Counted from the first letter of the stretch, positions 15,818 through 24,608 are shown. The stretch is 64,000 nucleotides of DNA from UBA3102 sp964413055 (GCA_964413055.1 CAYPRB010000003.1:62001-126000); one strand, 5' to 3'. The notes: a model not told the origin generated them from the letters alone. Program-made: numbers and translations.

Positions 15818-17790
15818 AGGGCATCCACCTCCGCTATAACTTGTTCGTTAGTGTATCCCTTCAGGTTAGCCGCACCAATCCGGCAGGCTACAGTACAACA
15901 ACCGCAACCCTGGCAAAGGCCGGTATTTACACTGGCAACCACCCTTTCCACCACTTTACCCCTAACCTTTTCGGATATTTTCTTCTCTTCTATGGCTTTG
16001 TAAGGGCATACTGCTTTGCAAGCAAGGCAACCTGAACATATCTTTTCGTTTATACTACTGATCATTGGGTCTGTAGCCAACTCATCCTTGGACAATAAAG
16101 CACTAACTTTTGCTGCTGCGCCGCTGGATTGGGATACAGTGTCCGGTATGTCTTTGGGTCCTTGACAGGTACCTGCCAGGAATACACCACCAGTCATAGT
16201 TTCTACCGGTCTTAATTTGGGGTGTGCCTCCGTGAAAAAACCATCTTTATCTGCTGATATTCCAACAAGTTGGGCCGTTTTATCTGCACCTTCACTGGGA
16301 ACCATTGCTGTGGCAAGGACTACCATATCGGCTTCTACTTGTACCGGTCTACCCAAAAGAGTGTCGGTACCCATTACAACCAGTTTGTCACCCGACTGAT
16401 AAACCTTAGATACCCTGCCTCTGATATATTGAGCTCCTTCTAGAGCAGTGCGCCGGTAAAATTCGTCATATAGTTTTCCGGGTGTACGTATGTCCATATA
16501 AAAGATATATGCGTTTGAATCAGGTATTTTTTCCAGTACTTGGTGCGCGTGCTTAGCAGTGTACATGCAACAGGCACGGGAACAATACGTTTTACCTTTG
16601 TTTTCATCCCTTGAACCAACGCATTTAATAAAAACCACCGATTTGGGTTCTTTCCCGTCTGAAGGACGTTTAATCTTGCCATCTGTTGGACCGGATGCGT
16701 TTACCATCCGTTCAAAATGCAGGCCGGTTATAACGTCCTTATAACGTCCATATCCATATTCACCATAGACTTCTTCCCATTTGAACAAGTCATAGCCGGT
16801 TGCTACCACTATGGAACCTACTTTTTCGGTTATAAATTCATCTTTTTGTTCAAAATCAATTGCTCCGGTGGGACATACCTTGGCACATACCCCGCACTTT
16901 CCGGTTTTTAAATACCGGCAGTTTTCAGGATCAATGACAGGCTTGTTGGGTACGGCTTGTGGAAATTCAATATATATTGCTTTTCTGGTACCAAGACCGA
17001 GTTCATACGAACTAAGCACTTTTGTCGGACATTTTTCCGTGCATATACCGCATCCGGTACATACAGAATGGTCAACGTACCGTGCTTTTTGTTTAATAGT
17101 AACTTCAAAGTTGCCGATATAACCATTTACTTCTGTCAATTCCGCATAAGTCATTAATTTAACGTTGGGGTGTTGTGCGACCTGTACCATCTTTGGGGTG
17201 CTGATACACGCTGAGCAGTCCATGGTGGGGAAGGTTTTATCCAGTTTAACCATTTTCCCCCCAATGGTTGGCTCGCGTTCTAACAGTATTACTTCGTGGC
17301 CGTTGTCTGCAATATCAATAGCTGCTTGGATACCAGCTATCCCGCCGCCGATTACCAGAGTTCGCTTGGTAAGCGGTATATATGACTCAAACAACGGTTC
17401 CACTTTTGAAACTTTAGCCAGTGCACGTCTTATCAAGGCAATGGCTTTTTTAGTAGCCTTTTCCGGTTCTTGTGAATGAACCCAAGAACACTGTTCACGA
17501 ATATTTGCCATTTCAAACATATACGGATTCAGTCCGGCTCTGGCTATTGTTTTACGAAAAGTTGGCTCGTGCAACATTGGTGTGCACGATGCTACAACGA
17601 CTCTATCTAAGTTGTGTTCTTCAATAGCTTTTACGATCATATCCTGGCCGGGTTCTGAACACATATACTTATAGTCGGTGGCATAGGCTACTCCCGGAAA
17701 ATTACCCGCCTCCTGTACGGCCCGGGGAACATCGACTACTCCGCCGATGTTGGAGCCGCACCAGCAAACAAAGAGGCCTATCCTTTTCAT
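15808..17790 (-). CDS. hdrA: Heterodisulfide reductase subunit A (flavin-based bifurcation core)
   Basis: This 660-residue flavo-iron-sulfur protein begins with an HdrA N-terminal domain (G-L-F-V-C-W-C-G-S-N-I). The FAD-binding motif V-I-G-G-G-I-A-G-I-Q-A-A lies near residue 145, followed by the M-D-C-S-A-C-I-S-T-P-K-M-V cysteine pair. Two ferredoxin-type clusters occur mid-protein (C-T-G-C-G-I-C-T-E-K-C-P and C-G-V-C-A-K-V-C-P) and two near the C-terminus (C-S-G-C-L-A-C-K-A-V-C-P and C-Q-G-C-G-C-C). HdrA splits an electron pair between ferredoxin and the HdrBC disulfide site. Some relatives carry Sec in the D-C-S-x-C segment; here it is Cys. Confidence 0.93.
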   Translation of the reverse strand: MKRIGLFVCWCGSNIGGVVDVPRAVQEAGNFPGVAYATDYKYMCSEPGQDMIVKAIEEHNLDRVVVASCTPMLHEPTFRKTIARAGLNPYMFEMANIREQCSWVHSQEPEKATKKAIALIRRALAKVSKVEPLFESYIPLTKRTLVIGGGIAGIQAAIDIADNGHEVILLEREPTIGGKMVKLDKTFPTMDCSACISTPKMVQVAQHPNVKLMTYAELTEVNGYIGNFEVTIKQKARYVDHSVCTGCGICTEKCPTKVLSSYELGLGTRKAIYIEFPQAVPNKPVIDPENCRYLKTGKCGVCAKVCPTGAIDFEQKDEFITEKVGSIVVATGYDLFKWEEVYGEYGYGRYKDVITGLHFERMVNASGPTDGKIKRPSDGKEPKSVVFIKCVGSRDENKGKTYCSRACCMYTAKHAHQVLEKIPDSNAYIFYMDIRTPGKLYDEFYRRTALEGAQYIRGRVSKVYQSGDKLVVMGTDTLLGRPVQVEADMVVLATAMVPSEGADKTAQLVGISADKDGFFTEAHPKLRPVETMTGGVFLAGTCQGPKDIPDTVSQSSGAAAKVSALLSKDELATDPMISSINEKICSGCLACKAVCPYKAIEEKKISEKVRGKVVERVVASVNTGLCQGCGCCTVACRIGAANLKGYTNEQVIAEVDALCL

Positions 17791-17815
17791 ATTCCATCGC
17801 TCCCATTAGGATTAA

Positions 17816-18676
17816 TTAACCAACCAGTTTTAATACTTTTCGCGTGTCGGTAAAGTGTGAGTTGAATTGTAATTCTTGTTGATTCAACCCCATGGCCAGA
17901 CCCAAAAGCTGGGTAAAATAAAATATGGGTATTTCGTACGTGGTTCCCAGCAGCCGGTTGCAGGTGCTTTGACAACCATCAAGATTAAAGTGGCACAGCG
18001 GACAGGCCGCTACCATGCAGTTGGCACCGCTTTTCAATGCTTCTTTATAAATTTTGTCCAATAATTTGACCACAATATGTTCGTTGGATACCTGCAGGGC
18101 CCCACCGCAACACTCAGTTTTATGAGGCCAGTCCATTGTTTCCGCTCCGGCAAGCCGCATCAAATTATCTAAAAACATTGGATTTTCCGCGTCGTCAAAT
18201 CCGGTTACGGAGGGAGGCCTGACCATTAAACATCCATAATAAGCCGCTATTTTCAAACCTTTTAACGGCTTTACCATTTGAGCCTTGATAATGTCGGGCT
18301 CAAGCGAACCGATAACCTCTACAATGGACTTAACTTTAATAGTTCCTTGGTAGTTTTTACCGGTGGCTTGATTGACTTTTTCGGCTATTTGTTGGTTTTC
18401 TTTCATTTCTTTGTTTGCCGTTGCCAGTTGCTGATAACAGGCGGCACAAGGTGTTACCACGTCCAGGCCCATTTCTTCGGCCAGCGCGAGGTTGCGTGCG
18501 GGCAGTGCCGTATTTAAAAGATGGCTTTTACCGTGTGCTGCGGTAGCGCCGCAACAACTCCAGTCAGGAATATCAACGAGCTCAATACCGAGGTTTTTAC
18601 AAACTATTCGGACTGTAGCCTCATATTCTTTGCCGGTGGTATCACTGCTGCATCCCGGATAATAAGCATATCTCAT
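17816..18676 (-). CDS. hdrB: Heterodisulfide reductase subunit B
   Basis: This 286-residue protein has two CCG domains (Cys-rich, non-cubane 4Fe-4S type): Y-Y-P-G-C-S...W-S-C-C-G...C-A-A-C, and Y-Y-G-C-L...E-C-C-G-G...C-P-L-C. HdrB is the site of disulfide cleavage. In methanogens the substrate is CoM-S-S-CoB; in sulfate reducers a protein disulfide such as DsrC trisulfide or disulfide is proposed. Its ATG overlaps the hdrC stop (AATGAG), and it lies 25 bases before hdrA. Confidence 0.93.
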   Translation of the reverse strand: MRYAYYPGCSSDTTGKEYEATVRIVCKNLGIELVDIPDWSCCGATAAHGKSHLLNTALPARNLALAEEMGLDVVTPCAACYQQLATANKEMKENQQIAEKVNQATGKNYQGTIKVKSIVEVIGSLEPDIIKAQMVKPLKGLKIAAYYGCLMVRPPSVTGFDDAENPMFLDNLMRLAGAETMDWPHKTECCGGALQVSNEHIVVKLLDKIYKEALKSGANCMVAACPLCHFNLDGCQSTCNRLLGTTYEIPIFYFTQLLGLAMGLNQQELQFNSHFTDTRKVLKLVG

Positions 18677-19254
18677 TCCCCTTCACCTTCCATCCTCCGC
18701 ACTTCAGAAAAAATACGGGCAATTTCACTTCCGTTTTTTACTTTGGACGGGCTTAGTTTGAGTTTTCCTTTTTGCAGCATAGGCAAACCCAGGGCAGCTT
18801 TATTGAAGAAATGTTTACTGTTTAAGTTGTACTGAAGCATGGCGGCCACTTCAAAGGCACGCCCGTATTTTTCGATCGTACCTACGAAAGAATCGTAAAA
18901 CGTTTTGATATTTTTGGCACTTCCGGATGGTGTTGTGCCTTCTTTATCAGCCATGATTCTCAAAGATTCCATAACTTTAGTAAGTTCTATGTTGCACGGG
19001 CAACGCGTAGTACAGGTCTGGCAGGTTGCACAAAGCCAAATTGCTTTGCTGCGCAGCAATTCTTCCTTCATTCCGAATTGAACCATACGCATTATTTGGT
19101 TTGGTGTGTAATCCATGGCAAATGCTACCGGGCATCCTGCCGTACACTTACCGCATTGATAACATTGTTGGACGGGTTGACCGCTTTCAATACTTATTTT
19201 TTCAATAAAATCATTATTATTTTTAATTGATTGATTAACCTTAATCGACTCCAT
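18673..19254 (-). CDS. hdrC: Heterodisulfide reductase subunit C
   Basis: This 193-residue protein has two cubane cluster motifs, C-Y-Q-C-G-K-C-T-A-G-C-P near residue 35 and C-A-T-C-Q-T-C-T-T-R-C-P-C near residue 80. It carries electrons from HdrA to HdrB. No membrane helices are present, so this is the soluble type. It is the first gene of the seven-gene operon, behind GAGGAG. Confidence 0.93.
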   Translation of the reverse strand: MESIKVNQSIKNNNDFIEKISIESGQPVQQCYQCGKCTAGCPVAFAMDYTPNQIMRMVQFGMKEELLRSKAIWLCATCQTCTTRCPCNIELTKVMESLRIMADKEGTTPSGSAKNIKTFYDSFVGTIEKYGRAFEVAAMLQYNLNSKHFFNKAALGLPMLQKGKLKLSPSKVKNGSEIARIFSEVRRMEGEGE

Positions 19255-19732
19255 AAAAAATACTCCTCTTTATTAGATTGATAAATAAATAGAAGAGGTA
19301 GTGCTTCCCGCTATAAATCATCACTTCAAAGCACCTGCAAATAATAACGCAAGGTTTATATCACCCCTTTTAAACCGGTTTATAATAAAAAACTAATAAA
19401 AACATGTTAGTGTTTTTCTATATAAATATATCACCCGATTCTTGAAAAGTAAATGATTTTCAACGATAAAATGACTGTGTTTACATTAGTAATAATTACA
19501 GGCAGGCTTTCAAAGCCTGCCTGTAATTATTACTTGCAAATCTTTAACAGGAAAGATCTTATAAAATATGGCAATCGTATGAAATATACGCGCAAAATGA
19601 ATCAACTCCCCTTTAAGATGGATGTTATATTATAATATTTTTACATCAGTTCGAATGTGCTAAAAAAATAAATTGATTAATTGTTAATTTAAGGATTTTT
19701 GTTTATAAAAAACGAGTTTCCATATGTTTATT
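19255..19732. promoter_or_regulatory. Upstream region of the hdr-flx operon
   Basis: About 480 AT-rich bases separate hdrC from the lapA-like gene. No gene is convincing. It contains a 12-bp palindrome TAAACCGGTTTA (19371-19382), which on the minus strand abuts TATTATAAA, a plausible -10 element for the hdr operon. AAAACA-N6-TGTTTT near 19400 and the long perfect palindrome at 19490-19532 also lie here. A redox-sensing repressor site is conceivable but does not match a consensus I can name. Confidence 0.45.
19490..19532. repeat. Perfect 21-bp inverted repeat
   Basis: Two arms of 21 bases (19490-19510 and 19512-19532) are exact reverse complements around a single C. The core is ACAGGCAGGCTTT and its complement. 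Neither side has a T run, so it is not a standard intrinsic terminator. It lies between the lapA-like gene and the hdr operon. Confidence 0.9.
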
Positions 19733-20038
19733 TTAATCACTGGGGGCAGGTTCCTTTTGTTTATTTATTTCCGATTTCAAGCCTTCTATTTCCTCTGCCA
19801 ACTTTTTATTTTGCCCGGAAAGTTCACGGATTTTCAACGCTGATTTTAGTTGTTTGGTGAGTGCCAGAAAAAAAACAGCCAGTGCACCTACTGCAAAGGA
19901 AAATATAATCACTAGGACCAGACTTATTTGCCGAAAAGACCATCCTAAAAAATTTATATCTACAGGAGAAGTGTTTTGGACAGCAAAAATTGATATCAGC
20001 ACGGTAATAATTAGTACTAAAACAATGTTAACTTGCAT
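19733..20038 (-). CDS. LapA-domain membrane protein (DUF1049)
   Basis: This 101-residue protein has two hydrophobic helices (residues 3-21 and about 37-60) separated by A-V-Q-N-T-S-P-V-D-I-N-F-L-G-W, the hallmark of LapA/YciS-type proteins. A charged coiled-coil-like tail follows (K-K-L-A-E-E-I-E-G-L-K-S-E-I). In E. coli such proteins help assemble envelope components; no role is known in Firmicutes. The RBS is GGAAGGGGG. Confidence 0.85.
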   Translation of the reverse strand: MQVNIVLVLIITVLISIFAVQNTSPVDINFLGWSFRQISLVLVIIFSFAVGALAVFFLALTKQLKSALKIRELSGQNKKLAEEIEGLKSEINKQKEPAPSD

Positions 20039-20184
20039 TTTAGTACCCCCTTCCTCTAAAAAAGCAACTTTCTTTTTGATTTATAATTCTCGTTAAAGGT
20101 CATGATTTCCTCTAAAAAAGCTGTTTTAGGAGGTGGGATGTTTCGGAAAAGACATTTTTTGATTGGACTAAATTGAAACAAAAG

Positions 20185-20211
20185 ATATAAAAAAACCCGG
20201 TTGTTACCGGG
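20185..20211 (-). terminator. Intrinsic terminator of the UPF0173 gene
   Basis: On the minus strand CCCGGT-AACA-ACCGGG is followed at once by a run of seven T. It lies about 20 bases past the UPF0173 stop. Confidence 0.9.
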
Positions 20212-20233
20212 CCTTGTTATATATAAAATTATA

Positions 20234-20917
20234 TTAGAATTTAATACTTTCTCCCGGGGCGACAATTCTAACTTCAGTACCGGTTGCGGTTTCTGTATCA
20301 GATTTAAATTTAAGTGGATCCTGCTCGATTAATGGCCAGGTATTATAATGCATGGGGATAACCAGTCTGGGTTTCAGCATTTTTACTGCTTCTAAGGCAT
20401 CTTCGGGCCCCATTGTAAAGTTATCGCCGATAGGGAGCATTGCCAGGTCAATATTGTGCAGGCGTCCGATTAGTTCCATATCCCCGAACAAACCGGTGTC
20501 ACCGGAATGATAAATTGTTTTGCCGTCCATATTGATTATAAAACCACATGGTGTTCCCAGGTATTCCAGCGGGCCGTCATCCCCAAGACCGGCACCGTGC
20601 CAGGCCGGGGTGAGCTTGATTTTTACGTCGCCAAATTTATGGCTTCCGCCGATATGCATTCCATGTGCTTGCACACCGTTACGGTTACAATACAAGGCTA
20701 ACTCGTTTACTGATACCACCGTGCCGTTTGAATTTCTGCCGATTTGCAGCGTATCCCCCAAATGGTCCCCGTGTCCGTGGCTGACTAAAATAAGGTCAGG
20801 TTTTATGTCACCGGTTTCGTGTTTTGCAAGCGGGTTGCCGGATAAAAACGGGTCAATAACAATTTTCTTGCTTCCTTCAATAATAAAACCGGCATGTCCC
20901 AGGAAGGTTATTATCAT
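20234..20917 (-). CDS. UPF0173 metal-dependent hydrolase (metallo-beta-lactamase fold)
   Basis: This 227-residue protein carries the metal-binding motif S-H-G-H-G-D-H-L-G-D near residue 46, H-S-G-D-T-G mid-protein, and a C-terminal I-P-M-H-Y-N-T-W-P. The pattern G-H-A-G-F-I-I-E at the start is typical of UPF0173 proteins, which belong to the metallo-beta-lactamase superfamily and whose substrate is unknown. The gene is monocistronic with its own terminator and a GAGGAG RBS. Confidence 0.9.
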   Translation of the reverse strand: MIITFLGHAGFIIEGSKKIVIDPFLSGNPLAKHETGDIKPDLILVSHGHGDHLGDTLQIGRNSNGTVVSVNELALYCNRNGVQAHGMHIGGSHKFGDVKIKLTPAWHGAGLGDDGPLEYLGTPCGFIINMDGKTIYHSGDTGLFGDMELIGRLHNIDLAMLPIGDNFTMGPEDALEAVKMLKPRLVIPMHYNTWPLIEQDPLKFKSDTETATGTEVRIVAPGESIKF

Positions 20918-21016
20918 ATTATCGTCTCCTCTCTAATATTTTCTTAATTATTAATCATATCTATATTTTGGGTGATTTAAATAATTTAATCTATGTTTAA
21001 ATTAATTTATTAGACC

Positions 21017-21982
21017 TTAATTATTTTTTTTGTCAAAGTCATTTAAGATTGAATCCAGTATGGAAGCTGATGCGGTATAAGGGTCTATTTCACGACAGGC
21101 TACTTTTTCGAGCAATTGATTTATACTGCCGGGCAGGTTCATTTTTTGCTTTACAAGACGTTGCCATTGGTAGTTAACTATGTCTAAAGTTTCACTTTTA
21201 ATTCTTTCAAGGCGTTTTTGTTCATGAATACCTTTATCTGTTAAGTAGTTATGATGTCTTTCTATTGCCGACAATAAATCTAAAATACCTTCGCCTTTAT
21301 TAATCGTTGAAGTTTTCACTACCGGAGGCCGCCATTTTACGTGATCATCCCGTAAGTTAAGCATTAGTTCTACCTCGTTCGCTATGCTGTCGGCGCCGGG
21401 CATATCGCACTTGTTAACGGCAAAAACGTCGGCTATTTCCATTATTCCAGCTTTCATAGTTTGTATGGCATCTCCGGAGCCAGGAGTCAAGACCACTACC
21501 GTTGTATCCGCAATGTGCATAATATCAAGTTCTGCCTGTCCGACCCCCACGGTTTCTACTATAATCCAATTCATGCCAAAAGCATCCATAACTTTAATTA
21601 CTTCTTTGGTGGTTTTTGACAGGCCTCCAAGGCTACCTCTGGTACCCATACTGCGAATAAAAACTCCATTATCCAGGGCATGTTTGTTCATACGGATGCG
21701 GTCTCCGAGAATAGCCCCACCTGTAAAGGGACTGGTGGGATCAACCGCGATTACACCTACGGATTCGTTTCTTTTTCTTATTGTATCTACTAAACGATCT
21801 ACTAACGAACTTTTTCCGGCCCCGGGTGAGCCGGTTACTCCCAATAAATAACCGTTTCCTGTGTTTGGGTATAATTGTTTTAATAATTCCACTTTTTGAG
21901 GTGTTTCATTTTCTACCAGCGAGATAATTCTGGCAAGTGCCCTATGGTTTCCCAAATCAAATGCTTTAAGCAAGTCCTTCAT
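21017..21982 (-). CDS. meaB: MeaB/ArgK-family G3E GTPase
   Basis: The start is set at ATG 21982, behind GGGAGGG, giving 321 residues; the frame from 22003 contains that RBS. Walker A is G-S-P-G-A-G-K-S-S at residues 51-59. V-D-P-T-S-P-F-T-G-G, E-T-V-G-V-G-Q and N-K-C-D follow. MeaB guards B12-dependent acyl-CoA mutases, gating cofactor loading and removal of damaged cobalamin. No mutase gene lies next to it here, so the partner must be encoded elsewhere. Confidence 0.9.
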   Translation of the reverse strand: MKDLLKAFDLGNHRALARIISLVENETPQKVELLKQLYPNTGNGYLLGVTGSPGAGKSSLVDRLVDTIRKRNESVGVIAVDPTSPFTGGAILGDRIRMNKHALDNGVFIRSMGTRGSLGGLSKTTKEVIKVMDAFGMNWIIVETVGVGQAELDIMHIADTTVVVLTPGSGDAIQTMKAGIMEIADVFAVNKCDMPGADSIANEVELMLNLRDDHVKWRPPVVKTSTINKGEGILDLLSAIERHHNYLTDKGIHEQKRLERIKSETLDIVNYQWQRLVKQKMNLPGSINQLLEKVACREIDPYTASASILDSILNDFDKKNN

Positions 21983-22116
21983 GATATACCCTCCCATGAG
22001 CATATATTTATTTAATTAACCTCACCATTAGTTATCATATCATAAAATAATTTTTAAAAATCCAAAAAAGTAAGAATTTTTTATCACCTTCTTGCTCAAA
22101 CAGAAATTTTCCTTTT

Positions 22117-23040
22117 TTAACGAAAAATATTTTCAATATATTTTTCAGCTGCTACCGCAGCTATCGCACCGTCTGCAACGGCGGTAATCACCTGGCGGAG
22201 TAGTTTTTTGCGGATATCACCTGCCGCATATAATCCGGGTAGAGAGGTTAACATGTTTTCATCAGTAATTATGTAACCCTGATCGTCCAGATTGATAATT
22301 TCCCGTACTAATTGAGAATTGGGTTGGTATCCGATGTAAATGAAGACTCCGTTTATATCCAGGTTTTTTTTGTTACCGGTGCGAACATCTTTTACCGACA
22401 GGCCGTTAACGGTATCGGTTCCGTGAATCTCTTCAACGATGTTGTGCCAGACAAATTCAATTTTGGGATTGTTAAACGCTTTTTTCTGAACAAATTTTGT
22501 TGCTCTTAACTCACCCCGCCTGTGCACCAGGTACACCTTTTCAACAAGCCTGGTTAAAAAAATGGCTTCTTCAACGGCGGCATCTCCTCCGCCGATGACC
22601 GCTACTTTCTGATTGCGAAAAAATGCGCCGTCACAGGTAGCACAATACGAAACACCACGGCCGGTATATTTACTTTCACCCGGCACGTCCAGTTGACGCG
22701 GGGCTGCACCGGTGGCAATGATTATGGCTTTAGTAAGTATTTCATTTTTAACGGTTTTTATGATGTAACTATCTTCAGCAGGTTCAATATAATTAACATT
22801 ATTATTATATATTTCTAAACCGAAACGGCGCGCCTGTTGTTCCATCTGGGTCATAAGTTCATAACCGTTGATACCGTTACTAAAACCCGGATAATTTTCA
22901 ATATTTTCCGTGTTTATTACCAATCCTCCGGGAATTCCCCGTTCTAGCAACAAGGTATCGACCTCTGCCCTGGAAGCATAAATACCGGCAGAAAGTCCGG
23001 CAGGACCGCCACCGATAATTACCATTTCCCTTTTTTCCAT
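22117..23040 (-). CDS. trxB: Thioredoxin reductase
   Basis: This 307-residue low-molecular-weight type flavoprotein reduces thioredoxin with NAD(P)H. The FAD motif I-G-G-G-P-A-G-L-S-A-G is at the N-terminus. The redox-active pair C133-A-T-C136 is followed by D-G. The nucleotide motif I-G-G-G-D-A-A-V-E-E-A and the C-terminal G-L-Y-A-A-G-D-I-R are intact. The N-terminal I-E-N-Y-P-G-F motif is also present. It is a single gene with no thioredoxin gene beside it. Confidence 0.94.
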   Translation of the reverse strand: MEKREMVIIGGGPAGLSAGIYASRAEVDTLLLERGIPGGLVINTENIENYPGFSNGINGYELMTQMEQQARRFGLEIYNNNVNYIEPAEDSYIIKTVKNEILTKAIIIATGAAPRQLDVPGESKYTGRGVSYCATCDGAFFRNQKVAVIGGGDAAVEEAIFLTRLVEKVYLVHRRGELRATKFVQKKAFNNPKIEFVWHNIVEEIHGTDTVNGLSVKDVRTGNKKNLDINGVFIYIGYQPNSQLVREIINLDDQGYIITDENMLTSLPGLYAAGDIRKKLLRQVITAVADGAIAAVAAEKYIENIFR

Positions 23041-23251
23041 ACAAACAATACCTCCTCTAGAAACTGCTCCAATATTAGCTTATATCAAACCTTATGCCAT
23101 AGTTTAGTATTAGTTAAGTTATATTATAATAAGACAGGGAATATTAAATACATCCCCCGCCTTGTTATAATTAGCAAAAAATATCTTCTTTTTTAGATTT
23201 TTTTATACGAAACACTCAGCGACAAAACTACTAATTATTTAGTTGTATGTA

Positions 23252-23893
23252 TTAACTAAGCCTGCTTAAAATATCTGCTAGCACACTGTTTATGTCTTGA
23301 TTGCCGTCTATATTCATTATCACGCCTAATTTTAAATAATAATCTATTAACGGATGAGTTTGATTTTCATAGATTTCGAGACGGTTACTGGCAGCGGTTG
23401 TATTATCATCGCTTCTTTGGTAAAGCTCACCACTGCAGTAATTACACTTTCCTTCAATTTCTGGGCGCTGGTAAAGCAAGTGGTAACTTGCCCCGCATGA
23501 ACGACATATGCGCCGGCCCGTTACGCGTTCTATTAATTTTTCGCGCGGCACAAGTATATTAATAACCCCGTCTATTTTGATGCCCATTGATTTTAACATC
23601 TCATCCAGTGCTTCAGCCTGGGCAACTGTACGGGGGAACCCGTCAAGCAAGAACCCCCGGGAGCAATCGGGCCGGGATAAGCGTTCCTTAACCATACCCA
23701 CAACAACGGAATCAGGAACAAGCTCACCTTTATCCAGATACTCTTTTGCTTTTATTCCCATTTCGGTACCATCCTTAATAGCCGAGCGAAACATGTCACC
23801 GGTAGATATATGAGTTATTTGCAATTTTTCCACCAGCATTTCCGCCTGGGTACCCTTACCCGCCCCTGGAGGTCCCATTATTAAGAGATTCAT
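23252..23893 (-). CDS. adk: Adenylate kinase, zinc-lid type
   Basis: This 213-residue enzyme interconverts ATP, ADP and AMP. The P-loop G-P-P-G-A-G-K-G-T is at residues 7-15, with D-G-F-P-R-T at 84-89. The lid carries four cysteines (C130, C133, C150, C153) in the zinc-binding CxxC pattern of Gram-positive enzymes. It is not in the usual ribosomal secY-adk-map setting, so it may be a second copy or a relocated gene. RBS AGGAGG. Confidence 0.94.
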   Translation of the reverse strand: MNLLIMGPPGAGKGTQAEMLVEKLQITHISTGDMFRSAIKDGTEMGIKAKEYLDKGELVPDSVVVGMVKERLSRPDCSRGFLLDGFPRTVAQAEALDEMLKSMGIKIDGVINILVPREKLIERVTGRRICRSCGASYHLLYQRPEIEGKCNYCSGELYQRSDDNTTAASNRLEIYENQTHPLIDYYLKLGVIMNIDGNQDINSVLADILSRLS

Positions 23894-24083
23894 TGATATT
23901 CCTCCTGAAAACTATTTTACTTGAAAGACTTAACAATTTTATTATATCATGGGCTGTCCAACTCTAAAATACCTGTGTTTTATCTCTTTTTTTAATATAC
24001 AATATTTAACCAAATTTAATTGTACGGCATATTATGTCTAAAGACCTGGTAACCACAGGCAATTTAATAAAGGAGGGAATGCA

Positions 24084-24254
24084 ATGGGTTGGGGAAATAA
24101 ACCTTGTCCAGAACCGAAAGGTAGAGAATGTGGTTGTTGCATAACTATTGAGGCTGATTTTGTATTTGTAATTTGTAATGAAGTCGAATTATGGGAAAGC
24201 TTGCAAGAATTAATGAAAGTAAAAGAAAACAAAGAATTGGAAAACCAGGAATAA
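24084..24254 (+). CDS. Small cysteine-rich protein of unknown function
   Basis: This is a 56-residue frame at ATG 24084 with a strong AGGAGGG 6 bases upstream. It has five cysteines, C8, C16, C18, C19 and C31, in the context K-P-C-P-E-P-K-G-R-E-C-G-C-C. A hydrophobic strand (F-V-F-V-I) and a Lys/Glu-rich helical tail follow. The C-G-C-C cluster could bind metal. No family is recognised. The strong RBS and lack of overlap argue that it is real. Confidence 0.6.
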   Translation: MGWGNKPCPEPKGRECGCCITIEADFVFVICNEVELWESLQELMKVKENKELENQE

Positions 24255-24439
24255 TGAGAGTTTTATTTTAAAGAACCAGTCACCTGTCCGCCAGGAGTCA
24301 GGATTTAATTGGTTGGCAATCTGAGTGACTGGCCTGCCGGAAATGCCGTGGTGTATTTGCACCCGGCTTTCTTGCAATTTAGTGGTATAGAGCATGTTTT
24401 GGGAACCGGAGTTATATACTGGTATAATATTATAATATA

Positions 24440-24468
24440 ACCCGCAATACCTGCTTAGGTTTGCGGGT
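24440..24468 (-). terminator. Hairpin terminator of tRNA-Pro(CGG)
   Basis: ACCCGCAA pairs with TTGCGGGT, with an inner ACCT/AGGT stem and one bulged base. It begins 7 bases after the tRNA on the minus strand. The distal side is AT-rich but lacks a clean T run. Confidence 0.6.
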
Positions 24469-24474
24469 CTCTTA

Positions 24475-24551
24475 TGGTCGGGGCAACACGATTTGAACGT
24501 GCGACCTCACGGTCCCGAACCGTGCGCTCTACCAAACTGAGCTATGCCCCG
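24475..24551 (-). tRNA. trnP: tRNA-Pro (anticodon CGG)
   Basis: Acceptor CGGGGCA/TGCCCCG and anticodon stem CACGG/CCGTG with loop TTCGGGA (anticodon CGG) are seen. The T-loop is TTCAAAT and the 3' end ACCA is encoded. Confidence 0.96.
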
Positions 24552-24579
24552 GTATGTTGATTTGTTTTTAGCAAGACCT

Positions 24580-24608
24580 ATTTTGCCATAGTAAATATTA
24601 AAAGTCAA
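24580..24608 (-). promoter_or_regulatory. Probable promoter for tRNA-Pro(CGG)
   Basis: On the minus strand TTGACT (24608-24603), a 17-base spacer and CAAAAT (24585-24580) lie about 30 bases before the tRNA. The -10 matches consensus at four of six bases. Confidence 0.5.

Noticed and set aside
15808..17790. Selenocysteine in HdrA
   Set aside because: The D-C-S-A-C segment is encoded with Cys codons, and the whole frame is open without an internal TGA.
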